Below are positions 53,969-62,530 of a stretch of DNA of 64,000 nucleotides, in pieces. Below the pieces are notes generated by a model. It worked only from the letters and a program-made list of their open reading frames with translations. It searched no databases and was not told the DNA's origin. The stretch's first letter is position 1, and every line of letters begins with the position of its first letter. The translations under genes were made by a program, and so were the position numbers. This DNA is from Cellulophaga lytica DSM 7489 (GTDB lineage Bacteria; Bacteroidota; Bacteroidia; Flavobacteriales; Flavobacteriaceae). The stretch is from NCBI RefSeq assembly GCF_000190595.1, contig NC_015167.1, positions 1,911,501 to 1,975,500 of the forward strand, in the 5' to 3' direction.

Positions 53969-54421
53969 ATGGATGCTGTAGACAAAAAAATACTAATGTT
54001 ATTGCAACAAAATGCAAAACAGAACACTAAAGAAATTGCAGATAAAATAGGACTAACAGTATCTCCTACCTTTGAGCGTATAAAAAAGTTAGAGCAGCAA
54101 AATTATATTAAGGGTTATGTTGCCCTGCTTAATGAAGAAAAAATAAATAAAGCCATAAAAGTGTATTGCCATATTACACTAGCAACACACTCTAGAGAGT
54201 TAATAGATAATTTTAAAAATAATGTGGCCCATTTGCCAGAAATTATGAGCTGCCAACACTTGTCTGGTAATTATGATTTTTTACTAAAAGTTGCTGTTAG
54301 TGATATGACGCAGTACCAACAATTTGTATTAGATAAATTATCTGTAATTAAGGGTATATCTAACGTGCAAAGTTCTTTTGTGTTAGAAGAAATTAAGAAT
54401 GATACAGCTTATGTTTTATAA
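53969..54421 (+). CDS. Lrp/AsnC-family transcription regulator
   Basis: A 150-residue regulator. The N-terminal helix-turn-helix is DKKILMLLQQNAKQNTKEIA followed by IGLTVSPTFERIKKLEQQNY; the C-terminal AsnC ligand domain begins KGYVALLNEEKINKAIKVYC and contains MSCQHLSGNYDFLLKVAVSD. It binds DNA as an octamer or dimer series in response to amino acids. It is divergent from the decarboxylase gene, so it may control it. It ends overlapping the mgtE stop by 6 bases (convergent). Confidence 0.93.
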   Translation: MDAVDKKILMLLQQNAKQNTKEIADKIGLTVSPTFERIKKLEQQNYIKGYVALLNEEKINKAIKVYCHITLATHSRELIDNFKNNVAHLPEIMSCQHLSGNYDFLLKVAVSDMTQYQQFVLDKLSVIKGISNVQSSFVLEEIKNDTAYVL

Positions 54422-55762
54422 GAACATTTTAGCTATTGAAAAATAGATTATAATACCAAAAATATCGTTACTGGTTGTAATAAATGGTCCTGTAGCAATG
54501 GCAGGGTCTATACCTCTTTTGTGTAAAAAAATAGGTACAAACGTACCAATAATACCAGCAACAATAATAACTGCTATTAATGATATAGATATGGCAAATG
54601 CCATTTTAACATCGCCCTCCATAAGCCAAGCAAAACAAAAAAGTATAATGGCTAGTATAGTGCCATTAAGTGCAGATAAAAGTATTTCTTTTATAAGCCT
54701 ATTTACCATACTGCCTTTTAAATCATCGTTGGCAATACCTTGCACAACAATTGCACTAGATTGCACACCTACATTACCAGCCATAGCGGCAATTAAGGGT
54801 GTAAATAATAGTAGCGAAATATGGCCATTTATAACACCTTCAAAAGTACCCATAATAGTGGCAGAACCTACACCTCCAAAAAGGCCTAATATTAACCAAG
54901 GTAAACGTGCTTTTGTTAAGTCTAATATGCTATCATCTGCTTCTACATCTTGAGATATACCTGCAGCCATCTGATAATCTTTATCTGCTTCTTCTTTAAT
55001 TACGTCTACAATATCATCAATAGTAATTCTTCCAACTAGCCTGCCAATTTCATCAACAACAGGTATAGCTTCAAGGTCATACCTAGACATTATTTTTGCA
55101 ATTTCCTCTGGTTTTTCGTTTACAGAAACAGAGTCTACTTTTGGGATATACACATCTTTAATGTGTGTTTTTGTAGATGTGGTAAGTAAATCTTTTAATG
55201 ATAACCTTCCTTTGAGTTTTTCTTCATCATCTACTACATAAATAGAGTGTACTCTAGTAACATTTTCTGCTTGTGCACGCATTTCTTTTACACAAGTAAG
55301 CACGTTCCAGTTTACATTTACTTTTACAAGCTCTTTTGCCATTAATCCACCTGCAGAATACTCATCATATCGTAAAAGATCTACAATGTCTTTTGCATGT
55401 TCCCTGTCTTCTAGTTCAGATATTACCTCTTGTACAATGTTTTGTGGTAACTCTGCAACAATATCTGCGGCATCATCTGTATCTAGTTCATTAAGCTCAT
55501 CTGCAATTTCCTTGGTAGATAAGTTTCCTAAAATAGATTCTCTTACATCTTCATCTAGCTCCGTTAAAATATCAGAGGTTTTATCACTCTCTAATAATTT
55601 AATTATATAAGTAGCCTCATCAGTATTAAGCTCATTAACTATTTCGGCAATATCTGCATAGTGTATTTCCTCTAAAAGAAGCTGAATATCTGCGTCTTTT
55701 TGATTGGAAATTAATGTTTCTATATGCTGTAAAAATTCGTCTGTTAATTTAAACGGTGTCAT
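54416..55762 (-). CDS. mgtE: Magnesium transporter MgtE
   Basis: A 448-residue protein with the MgtE order. The N-domain (about 1-130) is acidic helices such as [17 protein letters not shown]. Two CBS domains (about 135-255) include [20 protein letters not shown] and [20 protein letters not shown]. The C-terminal five-helix membrane domain holds [20 protein letters not shown]. It is an inner-membrane Mg2+ channel gated by intracellular Mg2+. It overlaps the rsmA stop by 14 bases. Confidence 0.95.
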   Translation of the reverse strand: MTPFKLTDEFLQHIETLISNQKDADIQLLLEEIHYADIAEIVNELNTDEATYIIKLLESDKTSDILTELDEDVRESILGNLSTKEIADELNELDTDDAADIVAELPQNIVQEVISELEDREHAKDIVDLLRYDEYSAGGLMAKELVKVNVNWNVLTCVKEMRAQAENVTRVHSIYVVDDEEKLKGRLSLKDLLTTSTKTHIKDVYIPKVDSVSVNEKPEEIAKIMSRYDLEAIPVVDEIGRLVGRITIDDIVDVIKEEADKDYQMAAGISQDVEADDSILDLTKARLPWLILGLFGGVGSATIMGTFEGVINGHISLLLFTPLIAAMAGNVGVQSSAIVVQGIANDDLKGSMVNRLIKEILLSALNGTILAIILFCFAWLMEGDVKMAFAISISLIAVIIVAGIIGTFVPIFLHKRGIDPAIATGPFITTSNDIFGIIIYFSIAKMFL

Positions 55763-56609
55763 TGGCTATCTTTTTTGTAAGTGCTACAAAATCCTCAACG
55801 GCTAATTGTTCTGGACGTTTGCCAAAGATAGGGTCTTCTTTTAAATTATCAGAAAGTTCAAAGGTTTTTAAGCTGTTTCTAATGGTTTTTCTACGCTGAT
55901 TAAAAACTGCTTTTACAACACGGTACAGTAATTTTTCATCTACACCAATGTCTAAATTTTCTTTACGTGTTAGTCTTAGTACGCCAGAATCTACCTTTGG
56001 TGGCGGATTAAAAACAGTTGGCGGTACTGTAAATAAATATTCTGCGTGGTAGTAAGCTTGAGTTAATACAGATAAAATACCGTATGCTTTGCTGCCCTCT
56101 TTAGAGCAAATGCGCTCTGCAACTTCTTTTTGGAACATTCCTGTAAACTCTGGTATTTGCTGTTTATGCTCTAATGTTTTAAATACAATTTGTGTAGATA
56201 TGTTATACGGGAAGTTGCCACTTATTGCAAATTGTTCGTCGCCAAAAATGGTAGTTAAATCTTGTTTTAAAAAATCTGCCTCCACAACTTTAAATGTACC
56301 TTTTCGGTTAAGTAGTTCTGGGTGTTCTAGTAAAAAATTCTGATTTAAATATGCTATAGATTCAGTATCTAAATCCATAGCTATTAAATTTAAATCATGT
56401 TTTAAAATGTACTTGGTAAGTACACCAGTACCCGGACCAATTTCTATAACATTAGTATACCCATTATGAGTTAGTGTTTCTGCAATTTGTTGGGCAATAG
56501 CTTCATCTGTCAAAAAATGCTGGCCAAGGTGTTTTTTAGCCTTAACTGGACTATCATTTTTACGTTGGGCCTTGTTTTTCTTGAAAAATTCTTTCTTTTT
56601 TTTAGACAT
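55749..56609 (-). CDS. rsmA: 16S rRNA dimethyltransferase
   Basis: A 286-residue enzyme. SAM-binding motif I is [16 protein letters not shown] and the catalytic [11 protein letters not shown] motif IV is present; the C-terminus has the usual helical [12 protein letters not shown]. It dimethylates the two adenines at the 3' end of 16S rRNA. It lies upstream of mgtE in an overlapping pair, with DUF4286 further upstream. Confidence 0.95.
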   Translation of the reverse strand: MSKKKKEFFKKNKAQRKNDSPVKAKKHLGQHFLTDEAIAQQIAETLTHNGYTNVIEIGPGTGVLTKYILKHDLNLIAMDLDTESIAYLNQNFLLEHPELLNRKGTFKVVEADFLKQDLTTIFGDEQFAISGNFPYNISTQIVFKTLEHKQQIPEFTGMFQKEVAERICSKEGSKAYGILSVLTQAYYHAEYLFTVPPTVFNPPPKVDSGVLRLTRKENLDIGVDEKLLYRVVKAVFNQRRKTIRNSLKTFELSDNLKEDPIFGKRPEQLAVEDFVALTKKIANDTV

Positions 56610-56657
56610 AATTATGTAGCTAATTGTTTAAAACTTTGTTTTTTGCAAAAGGTAGTT

Positions 56658-56990
56658 TTATTTTTTTGCAGGAGTTAATACTGCTTCTCCAATAACTTCT
56701 AACTCTGTTCTAAAAGCTACAAACTTGCCAGCAAAAAGCTTGTTTGCTTCCTGGCGTAGTTTATCTGCATCATCTTTATAATAAACGTCTAAAGTTTCTT
56801 TGTTTGGTGTGCTGTATTGTACAGAGTATGTTACACCTCCCATTTCTTCTTCTATAATAACCTTACACATTTTTGCGCCAGTAAATTTACCAGTTGCTAA
56901 CATATCTGGTATGTGTGTTTCTTTCATCCAAGACAACCACTTATCGTGCACTTCTTCCTCTACATTAATGGTTACGTTGTATATATACAT
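56658..56990 (-). CDS. DUF4286-family protein
   Basis: A 110-residue cytosolic protein with the DUF4286 pattern: MYIYNVTINVEEEVHDKWLS, a WMKETHIPDMLATG helix, and YSVQYSTPNKETLDVYYKDD. Function unknown. It is on the same strand as rsmA, 48 bases upstream, and is often found next to it. Confidence 0.88.
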   Translation of the reverse strand: MYIYNVTINVEEEVHDKWLSWMKETHIPDMLATGKFTGAKMCKVIIEEEMGGVTYSVQYSTPNKETLDVYYKDDADKLRQEANKLFAGKFVAFRTELEVIGEAVLTPAKK

Positions 56991-57041
56991 AGTCTTTTTT
57001 TTAGTGTAATGTTTATTTTTGTACAGTTTGCAAAGCTATAA

Positions 57042-58829
57042 CTAATTTATAGCGTCTCCTCTAAGTTTTCTAAACTCTTTTCTGGCTAAAGGAAAAAAAT
57101 AGCTGTCTTGGTAGCCGTATATTATTTTCTCGTAATGGTATTTAGCTTCTTCTGGTTTGTACAGTATTGTACGGTACAACTCGCCTAAGGCATAGTGTGC
57201 ATCGTCTGCTAAAATTCCTGATTTATAAAACTCTATAATTTTTAGGTAATTAAGCTCTGCTTTCTCGTACTCTTGTTGTTTTATAAGAAGTTCTGCTTGT
57301 TTTAGCAGAGCTTCGTCTTCAATTTTTTCTCCTTTGTGATTTTCTAAAATATCATCTAAAGCTGCTATTGCTTCTGTGGTTTTATTTTGATAGGCTAATA
57401 AATCTGCAGTAGCATATTTTTTTAAGGCTGTTTGGGTAGAGTCCTGCAAGCTGTTGTCAGAAATTAAAAGGCTAAGTTGCATAGCATCATTTGCAATAAG
57501 TTGAGATGTAGAACTGCGTAACACTTTTAATTGTGCTAAAGCCCAGTCAAAATCTCCTTTGTAAAAACTAGCTTTTGCAACCTTAAAACGCGCGTTTTGA
57601 GCTAAAACATCATTTTTTAGGTTTTTTTGTATTTGTGTGTAATAAATTAAGGCCTCATTAAACCTCTTGTTGTATACCAAAATATCTGCTAAAGCCATTT
57701 TTATTTTAGCTTCTTCATACCTGTTAAGCTGTAGTTCTAGTGTTTTTTTTAATACAAATGTAGCTTCTTCTGTTTCATCTTTTTTAAAAGCTAAAAAGTT
57801 AGCGTACCTAAGCTGTAACATTATACTGTGTGGTTTGTAACCATAAGTTTCTAGCAATACAGCAAATGCTTTTTGTGTAGCATCTGTATTTTTGTTGTTA
57901 GACAAGTCTAAGTCTAATGCTATCCTTTGCAATTCTGCATATAATTTTACATTATCTACCCTAGGGCTGTTAACTACAATGTAATTATAAATTTCTTGTG
58001 CAGTTTCTTTTTCGTTTTCATCAACACAAATATTAGCTAATGTTTGTAATCTTCTTAAGCTGTTGTCTTGTGAGCGTTTGTAAATTGCTTTTTCTTGACT
58101 AAAAGCACTGTAAAATTGTTTTTGCTGTATAAAAAGCCAACTTAGCATTTCATTCCAAATAATATCCGGACTTCTTTGTGCGTTTTTAAGAATAAGTTTT
58201 TTTAGTATTGTGTTGTTTCTGTTATCAGAATCTGTGGTAATAAAATCGTCTAAATTACGTATTACCGAAGACATTCTATTAGGATCTTTAGCAACTATAT
58301 TTAGTAGACTGGTAAACATTTTCTCTACATTACCTTGTTCCCCATAAATACGTGCTAACTGAAAATTAAAATCTAAAGCCGGGTTTAATTCCATTGCTTT
58401 GTTGTATGTTTTTGCGGCATACTCTAAAAGTGAGTAGTTTTGGAATTTATATGCTAAGCCGTATCCGTTTCTTGGGTTTTCTTCTACTTTAGAGTAAGCC
58501 AAGTCATAATATTTTTTGGCCTCTTCATTATTGCCTTGTAAGGTATAATTGTGTCCTAAGTCTATATAATAAACAGGTATTGGGTTGGGCGAATCTAAGT
58601 TTTTTTTAATTTGTTTTTCGGCATCAGAATAACGCTCTAACTGTTGGTAACAACTAATTAAAAACGTTTGGTAGTCAGATCTTCTTGGGTTTTCTTTTAC
58701 TAATCTCTCGTAAAAAACTACTGCCTTGTCAAAATCACCATCATCATAATACTGTTTAGCTAAAAAGCTGTTTTGCCCAACGGAAAGTTGCGCAAAACAG
58801 CAGGCTAGTATAAGTATAAATATTCTCAA
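57042..58829 (-). CDS. Exported TPR-repeat protein
   Basis: A 595-residue protein with signal peptide (start LRIFILILACCFAQLSVGQN). The frame opens at a TTG, with no suitable ATG upstream. It is built of TPR-like helices throughout, e.g. YYDDGDFDKAVVFYERLVKE, DLGHNYTLQGNNEEAKKYYD and QAELLIKQQEYEKAELNYLK. It is likely a periplasmic or outer-membrane scaffold protein. It lies between serS and DUF4286 on the same strand. Confidence 0.85.
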   Translation of the reverse strand: MRIFILILACCFAQLSVGQNSFLAKQYYDDGDFDKAVVFYERLVKENPRRSDYQTFLISCYQQLERYSDAEKQIKKNLDSPNPIPVYYIDLGHNYTLQGNNEEAKKYYDLAYSKVEENPRNGYGLAYKFQNYSLLEYAAKTYNKAMELNPALDFNFQLARIYGEQGNVEKMFTSLLNIVAKDPNRMSSVIRNLDDFITTDSDNRNNTILKKLILKNAQRSPDIIWNEMLSWLFIQQKQFYSAFSQEKAIYKRSQDNSLRRLQTLANICVDENEKETAQEIYNYIVVNSPRVDNVKLYAELQRIALDLDLSNNKNTDATQKAFAVLLETYGYKPHSIMLQLRYANFLAFKKDETEEATFVLKKTLELQLNRYEEAKIKMALADILVYNKRFNEALIYYTQIQKNLKNDVLAQNARFKVAKASFYKGDFDWALAQLKVLRSSTSQLIANDAMQLSLLISDNSLQDSTQTALKKYATADLLAYQNKTTEAIAALDDILENHKGEKIEDEALLKQAELLIKQQEYEKAELNYLKIIEFYKSGILADDAHYALGELYRTILYKPEEAKYHYEKIIYGYQDSYFFPLARKEFRKLRGDAIN

Positions 58830-58885
58830 GAAATCTATTTTTTAGTAAAGATACCAAGAATATAAGAAGTTCTTGTTAAAGAACC

Positions 58886-60157
58886 TTAATCTATCATGTC
58901 AAAACCACAATAAGGCACAAGAACATCTGGTATTTTAATGCCTTTTTCTGTTTGGTAATTTTCTAAAATCCCGGCTAAAACACGTGGTAAAGCTAAAGAA
59001 CTTCCGTTTAAAGTATGTGCAAATTGGCTTTTGCCGTTTTCATCTTTAAAACGTAGTTTAAGTCTGTTAGCTTGGTATGCTTCAAAGTTAGACGCAGAGC
59101 TAATCTCTAACCAACGGTCTTGTGCTGTAGAAAACACTTCAAAATCAAACGTAAGAGCAGATGTAAAACCAAGGTCTCCGCCACAAAGGCGTAACAATCT
59201 GTATGGTAATTTTAATTCTCTTAAAATATCTTTTATATGTTCTACCATACCATCTAAAGCAGCATACGAATTGTCTGGGTGCTCTACGCGTACAAGTTCT
59301 ACTTTATCAAACTGGTGCAATCTATTTAAGCCACGCACGTGCGCACCATAGCTACCAGCTTCTCTCCTAAAACAAGGTGTATAACCTGTGTATGTAATAG
59401 GAAAATCTTTTTGGTTAACAATAGTGTTTCTAAAAATGTTAGTTACAGGTACTTCTGCAGTTGGTATTAAGTATAAATCATCTGCAGTAACGTGGTACAT
59501 TTGTCCTTCTTTGTCCGGTAACTGACCTGTTCCGTAACCAGAAGTTTCATTTACCAAATGCGGAACTTGAATTTCTTGGTAACCAGCGGCTGTATTTTTG
59601 TCTAAAAAGTAAGCAATAAGTGCACGTTGTAATCTAGCACCTTTTCCTTTATAAACAGGAAAACCAGCACCAGCAATTTTAACACCAAGTTCAAAATCTA
59701 TAATGTCATATTTTTTAGCTAGTTCCCAGTGTGGTAAAGCACCTTCTATTAATTCAGGAATATCTCCTTCTCTAAAAATTTCCTCATTATCTTCATCTGT
59801 GTTTCCTGCAGGTACACTAGGGTGTGGTACATTAGGAATTTGGTACAGTAAACTTTGTAATTCCTCAGCAACCGTATTTAATTCTTCTTGGTATGTTTTA
59901 GACTCTTCTTTTAAAACAACGGTGCGCTCTTTTAAAACTGTTGCTTCAGATGCTTTTCCGGACTTAAAAAGCATACCAATTTCTTTAGATAACTTATTAC
60001 TCTCTGCAAGTGTGTTATCTAATTTGGTTTGTGCATCTCTACGTTTTTCATCTAATGAAAGTACGTTTTCTAACAAAGGAGCTGCATCTATATTACGCTT
60101 TTTTAGGGCGATAATAATCTCGTCTTTTTGTTCTCGGATAGCTTGAAGCTGTAGCAT
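58886..60157 (-). CDS. serS: Seryl-tRNA synthetase
   Basis: A 423-residue synthetase. The N-terminal coiled-coil arm (about 30-100) is followed by the catalytic core with motif 2 (FRREAGSYGAHVRGLNRLHQ) and motif 3 (LNGSSLALPRVLAGILENYQ). It charges tRNA-Ser in the cytosol. Length is typical. It is followed by the TPR gene after about 56 bases. Confidence 0.95.
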   Translation of the reverse strand: MLQLQAIREQKDEIIIALKKRNIDAAPLLENVLSLDEKRRDAQTKLDNTLAESNKLSKEIGMLFKSGKASEATVLKERTVVLKEESKTYQEELNTVAEELQSLLYQIPNVPHPSVPAGNTDEDNEEIFREGDIPELIEGALPHWELAKKYDIIDFELGVKIAGAGFPVYKGKGARLQRALIAYFLDKNTAAGYQEIQVPHLVNETSGYGTGQLPDKEGQMYHVTADDLYLIPTAEVPVTNIFRNTIVNQKDFPITYTGYTPCFRREAGSYGAHVRGLNRLHQFDKVELVRVEHPDNSYAALDGMVEHIKDILRELKLPYRLLRLCGGDLGFTSALTFDFEVFSTAQDRWLEISSASNFEAYQANRLKLRFKDENGKSQFAHTLNGSSLALPRVLAGILENYQTEKGIKIPDVLVPYCGFDMID

Positions 60158-60245
60158 TTATTTAAATTTTAAAAGCAAATTTAATGGTAAAAAGGGATTG
60201 CGCAAAAGAGAATGCGTAAAAGTTGAAGAGTTTAGTGCTTGTGAT

Positions 60246-61556
60246 TTATTTTGGACTAGGTAAAATAAAATTATTGTGCTTAAAATGATGCCATTTTTCT
60301 TGTGCTAAATCTACTTTAGGATCTATAAAAGGTTGGTATGGTTTACCATTAATGCTAACTCTAGAGTTTACGTATACAGCAATATTTTTATTTTCCTTTT
60401 TGGCTTCTTTTTTTAAATGTTGTGCAAATTGCCAAATAAAATCTGGATATGCTCCAATTTTTCTGCGTTGTTTTTTAGTAAGATAGTTGTTTAAATTAAT
60501 TCGCTTTTTTTCACTTGTGTCTTTGTCTACTGTAGTAAAAGTAACACTGCCAGAACGTGAGCGTAGCATCATACGCCAACTAAGTCTATGCCCTTCTTCG
60601 GTCCATAAAACATTGTCTTTAAAAAAATGATGTCTTATGGGTAACCCCAACTGAAATAAAAAATAGATAACCCAAATACCTACAATAAGTTTTTTGTGTT
60701 TTGGCGGGACAAGTGTATGTACTTTGTATTTTTTCTCTTTTAAAAAAAAGATATCTCTAAGTTTTTGTGGCTCAAAAAAGAAAACTGTAAAAGCCAAAGC
60801 TAAGTACGGGAAAATGCCTATTTGAAAAACAATAGAGTTAAACAAGTGAAAAAAGATAGCTAAAATAAAAGCAATTTTTCGGCTAGGTTTCCATAATAAT
60901 GCAGGAATAATAAGTAAATCAAACAAAATACCAAAAACAGCTACAATTTTGTGCACCCAAGCAAGTTGTAAAAACTCGCCAATTAAAAAATAGTCTGCTT
61001 TGTTTTGCATTAGCACTTTTATAAAGCCAAAGTCTAACCAGTCTGCATACAATTTGGCTACAGAAGCATATGTGTATACAATGGTTAGCTGTAGTACAAT
61101 TATATATTTATAATATGCGTGCATTTTGGTAGTGCGTAGTTCTGGGTTATTTTTAGCGTCTACAGAAAGGTCTGTGTTAGCTGGAAAAAACACCATTATC
61201 CAAGAAATTAACATTAATAGGTAATAATGGTTGTTGTATGATGTTTTTTGCATTAAATACACACAGCTCCATAACAATGCAAAGGCAAGCATACTGTACC
61301 TGTATTTGTATCCTACAGAAATAAAAATACCAGTAATACCCATAATAATAAAATAGGCATACATACTAGGGCCAGTAATAATATTTAGCCACTCAAAACC
61401 AATAAAAGAAAAATTAAAAGTAGGTTCTACAAGGTTGGCCTTTACCCAGCCAGTAAGTATAGCTCCAAAGGATTCTAAACTTATAAGTATGCCAAAAAAT
61501 ATTCTAAATAGAATTAAGCCGGCATTGTCTATTTTTTTAAATAGGAAAGTGGTCAT
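60246..61556 (-). CDS. HTTM-domain membrane protein
   Basis: A 436-residue protein with about eight membrane segments, e.g. FGILISLESFGAIL and YFIIMGITGIFISVGY. Motifs HNHYYLLMLISW-type (here NNHYYLLMLISWIMVFFPAN) and WRMMLRSRSGSVTF are those of the HTTM/vitamin-K-dependent gamma-carboxylase-like family. The catalytic role here is unknown. It starts with an ATGA overlap to the ribF stop, so it is translated with ribF. Confidence 0.8.
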   Translation of the reverse strand: MTTFLFKKIDNAGLILFRIFFGILISLESFGAILTGWVKANLVEPTFNFSFIGFEWLNIITGPSMYAYFIIMGITGIFISVGYKYRYSMLAFALLWSCVYLMQKTSYNNHYYLLMLISWIMVFFPANTDLSVDAKNNPELRTTKMHAYYKYIIVLQLTIVYTYASVAKLYADWLDFGFIKVLMQNKADYFLIGEFLQLAWVHKIVAVFGILFDLLIIPALLWKPSRKIAFILAIFFHLFNSIVFQIGIFPYLALAFTVFFFEPQKLRDIFFLKEKKYKVHTLVPPKHKKLIVGIWVIYFLFQLGLPIRHHFFKDNVLWTEEGHRLSWRMMLRSRSGSVTFTTVDKDTSEKKRINLNNYLTKKQRRKIGAYPDFIWQFAQHLKKEAKKENKNIAVYVNSRVSINGKPYQPFIDPKVDLAQEKWHHFKHNNFILPSPK

Positions 61557-62482
61557 AGTTTAGCAATTAAACTAGTAGCAGTTTCTTGGTCTTTTGTAAG
61601 CTGAACTTTTAAATCGTTAATAGAGTCAAACTTTACTTCATCTCTAATGCGCTCTAAAATGTCTACCTGTATTTTTTTGCCGTAAAGATCATCATTAAAA
61701 TTGAAGAAATTTACTTCAATGGTCTTTTCTGTTCCGTTAACAGTAGGGTTGTAGCCAATATTCATCATACCAAAAACAGTAGAATTGTTTAATTTGGCTT
61801 TAACTACGTACACACCATTTTTAGGTATTAATTTGTACTCTTCTTTTATATAAATATTTGCAGTAGGAAAATTTAATTGTCTCCCTAAGCCTTTACCTTT
61901 GGTAACAATACCGGTTAACATATAATTGTAGCCAAGGTAACTGTTGGCTTTGCTAACATCGCCTTCTGCTAATGCTTTTCTAATTTTTGTAGAACTTACA
62001 GATACGTCATCAATTTCTTGTGCGGTAATTTCCTCTACATTAAAATCAAACGTAGTGCCGTAATTTTTTAAGTCGTTAATATCTGCATTACGGTTACGCC
62101 CAAATCTATGGTCATATCCTATAATAATTTTTTTGGTATTGAGTTTATTAACTAAGATGTCACGAACAAATTCTATTGCGCTAAGCCTAGAAAATTCTTT
62201 AGAGAAAGGATGAATAATTAAAAAATCTAAGCCTAAGTTGCTTAGTATCATTTCTTTTTCTTCAATAGTGTTAAGTAATTTAATATTACTATCTTGTTGC
62301 AAAACCATTCTAGGATGCGGGAAAAAAGTAAGCACAGTACTTTCTATTTCTAATAGTTTGGCACTATTTATGAGTCTTTCTAGTATCTTTTTATGGCCAA
62401 TGTGTACACCATCAAAAGTACCAATTGTAATAACTGTAGCGTGTGCTTTGTCGAATTTTGTAATGCTTTTAATTGTTATCAC
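61553..62482 (-). CDS. ribF: Bifunctional riboflavin kinase / FAD synthetase
   Basis: A 309-residue enzyme. The N-terminal FMN adenylyltransferase has GTFDGVHIGHKKILERLI; the C-terminal riboflavin kinase has GKGLGRQLNFPTANIYIK and GVYVVKAKLN. It makes FMN and FAD in the cytosol. The start codon at 62482 is GTG (GTG ATA ACA ATT), with no ATG near. It is divergent from the protease gene; the gap is only 48 bases, so promoters of the two would overlap. Confidence 0.95.
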   Translation of the reverse strand: MITIKSITKFDKAHATVITIGTFDGVHIGHKKILERLINSAKLLEIESTVLTFFPHPRMVLQQDSNIKLLNTIEEKEMILSNLGLDFLIIHPFSKEFSRLSAIEFVRDILVNKLNTKKIIIGYDHRFGRNRNADINDLKNYGTTFDFNVEEITAQEIDDVSVSSTKIRKALAEGDVSKANSYLGYNYMLTGIVTKGKGLGRQLNFPTANIYIKEEYKLIPKNGVYVVKAKLNNSTVFGMMNIGYNPTVNGTEKTIEVNFFNFNDDLYGKKIQVDILERIRDEVKFDSINDLKVQLTKDQETATSLIAKL

Positions 62483-62530
62483 GAGACTAAAATAATAAAA
62501 AGACTATTTTTGAATATTAAATTGCTTTTA

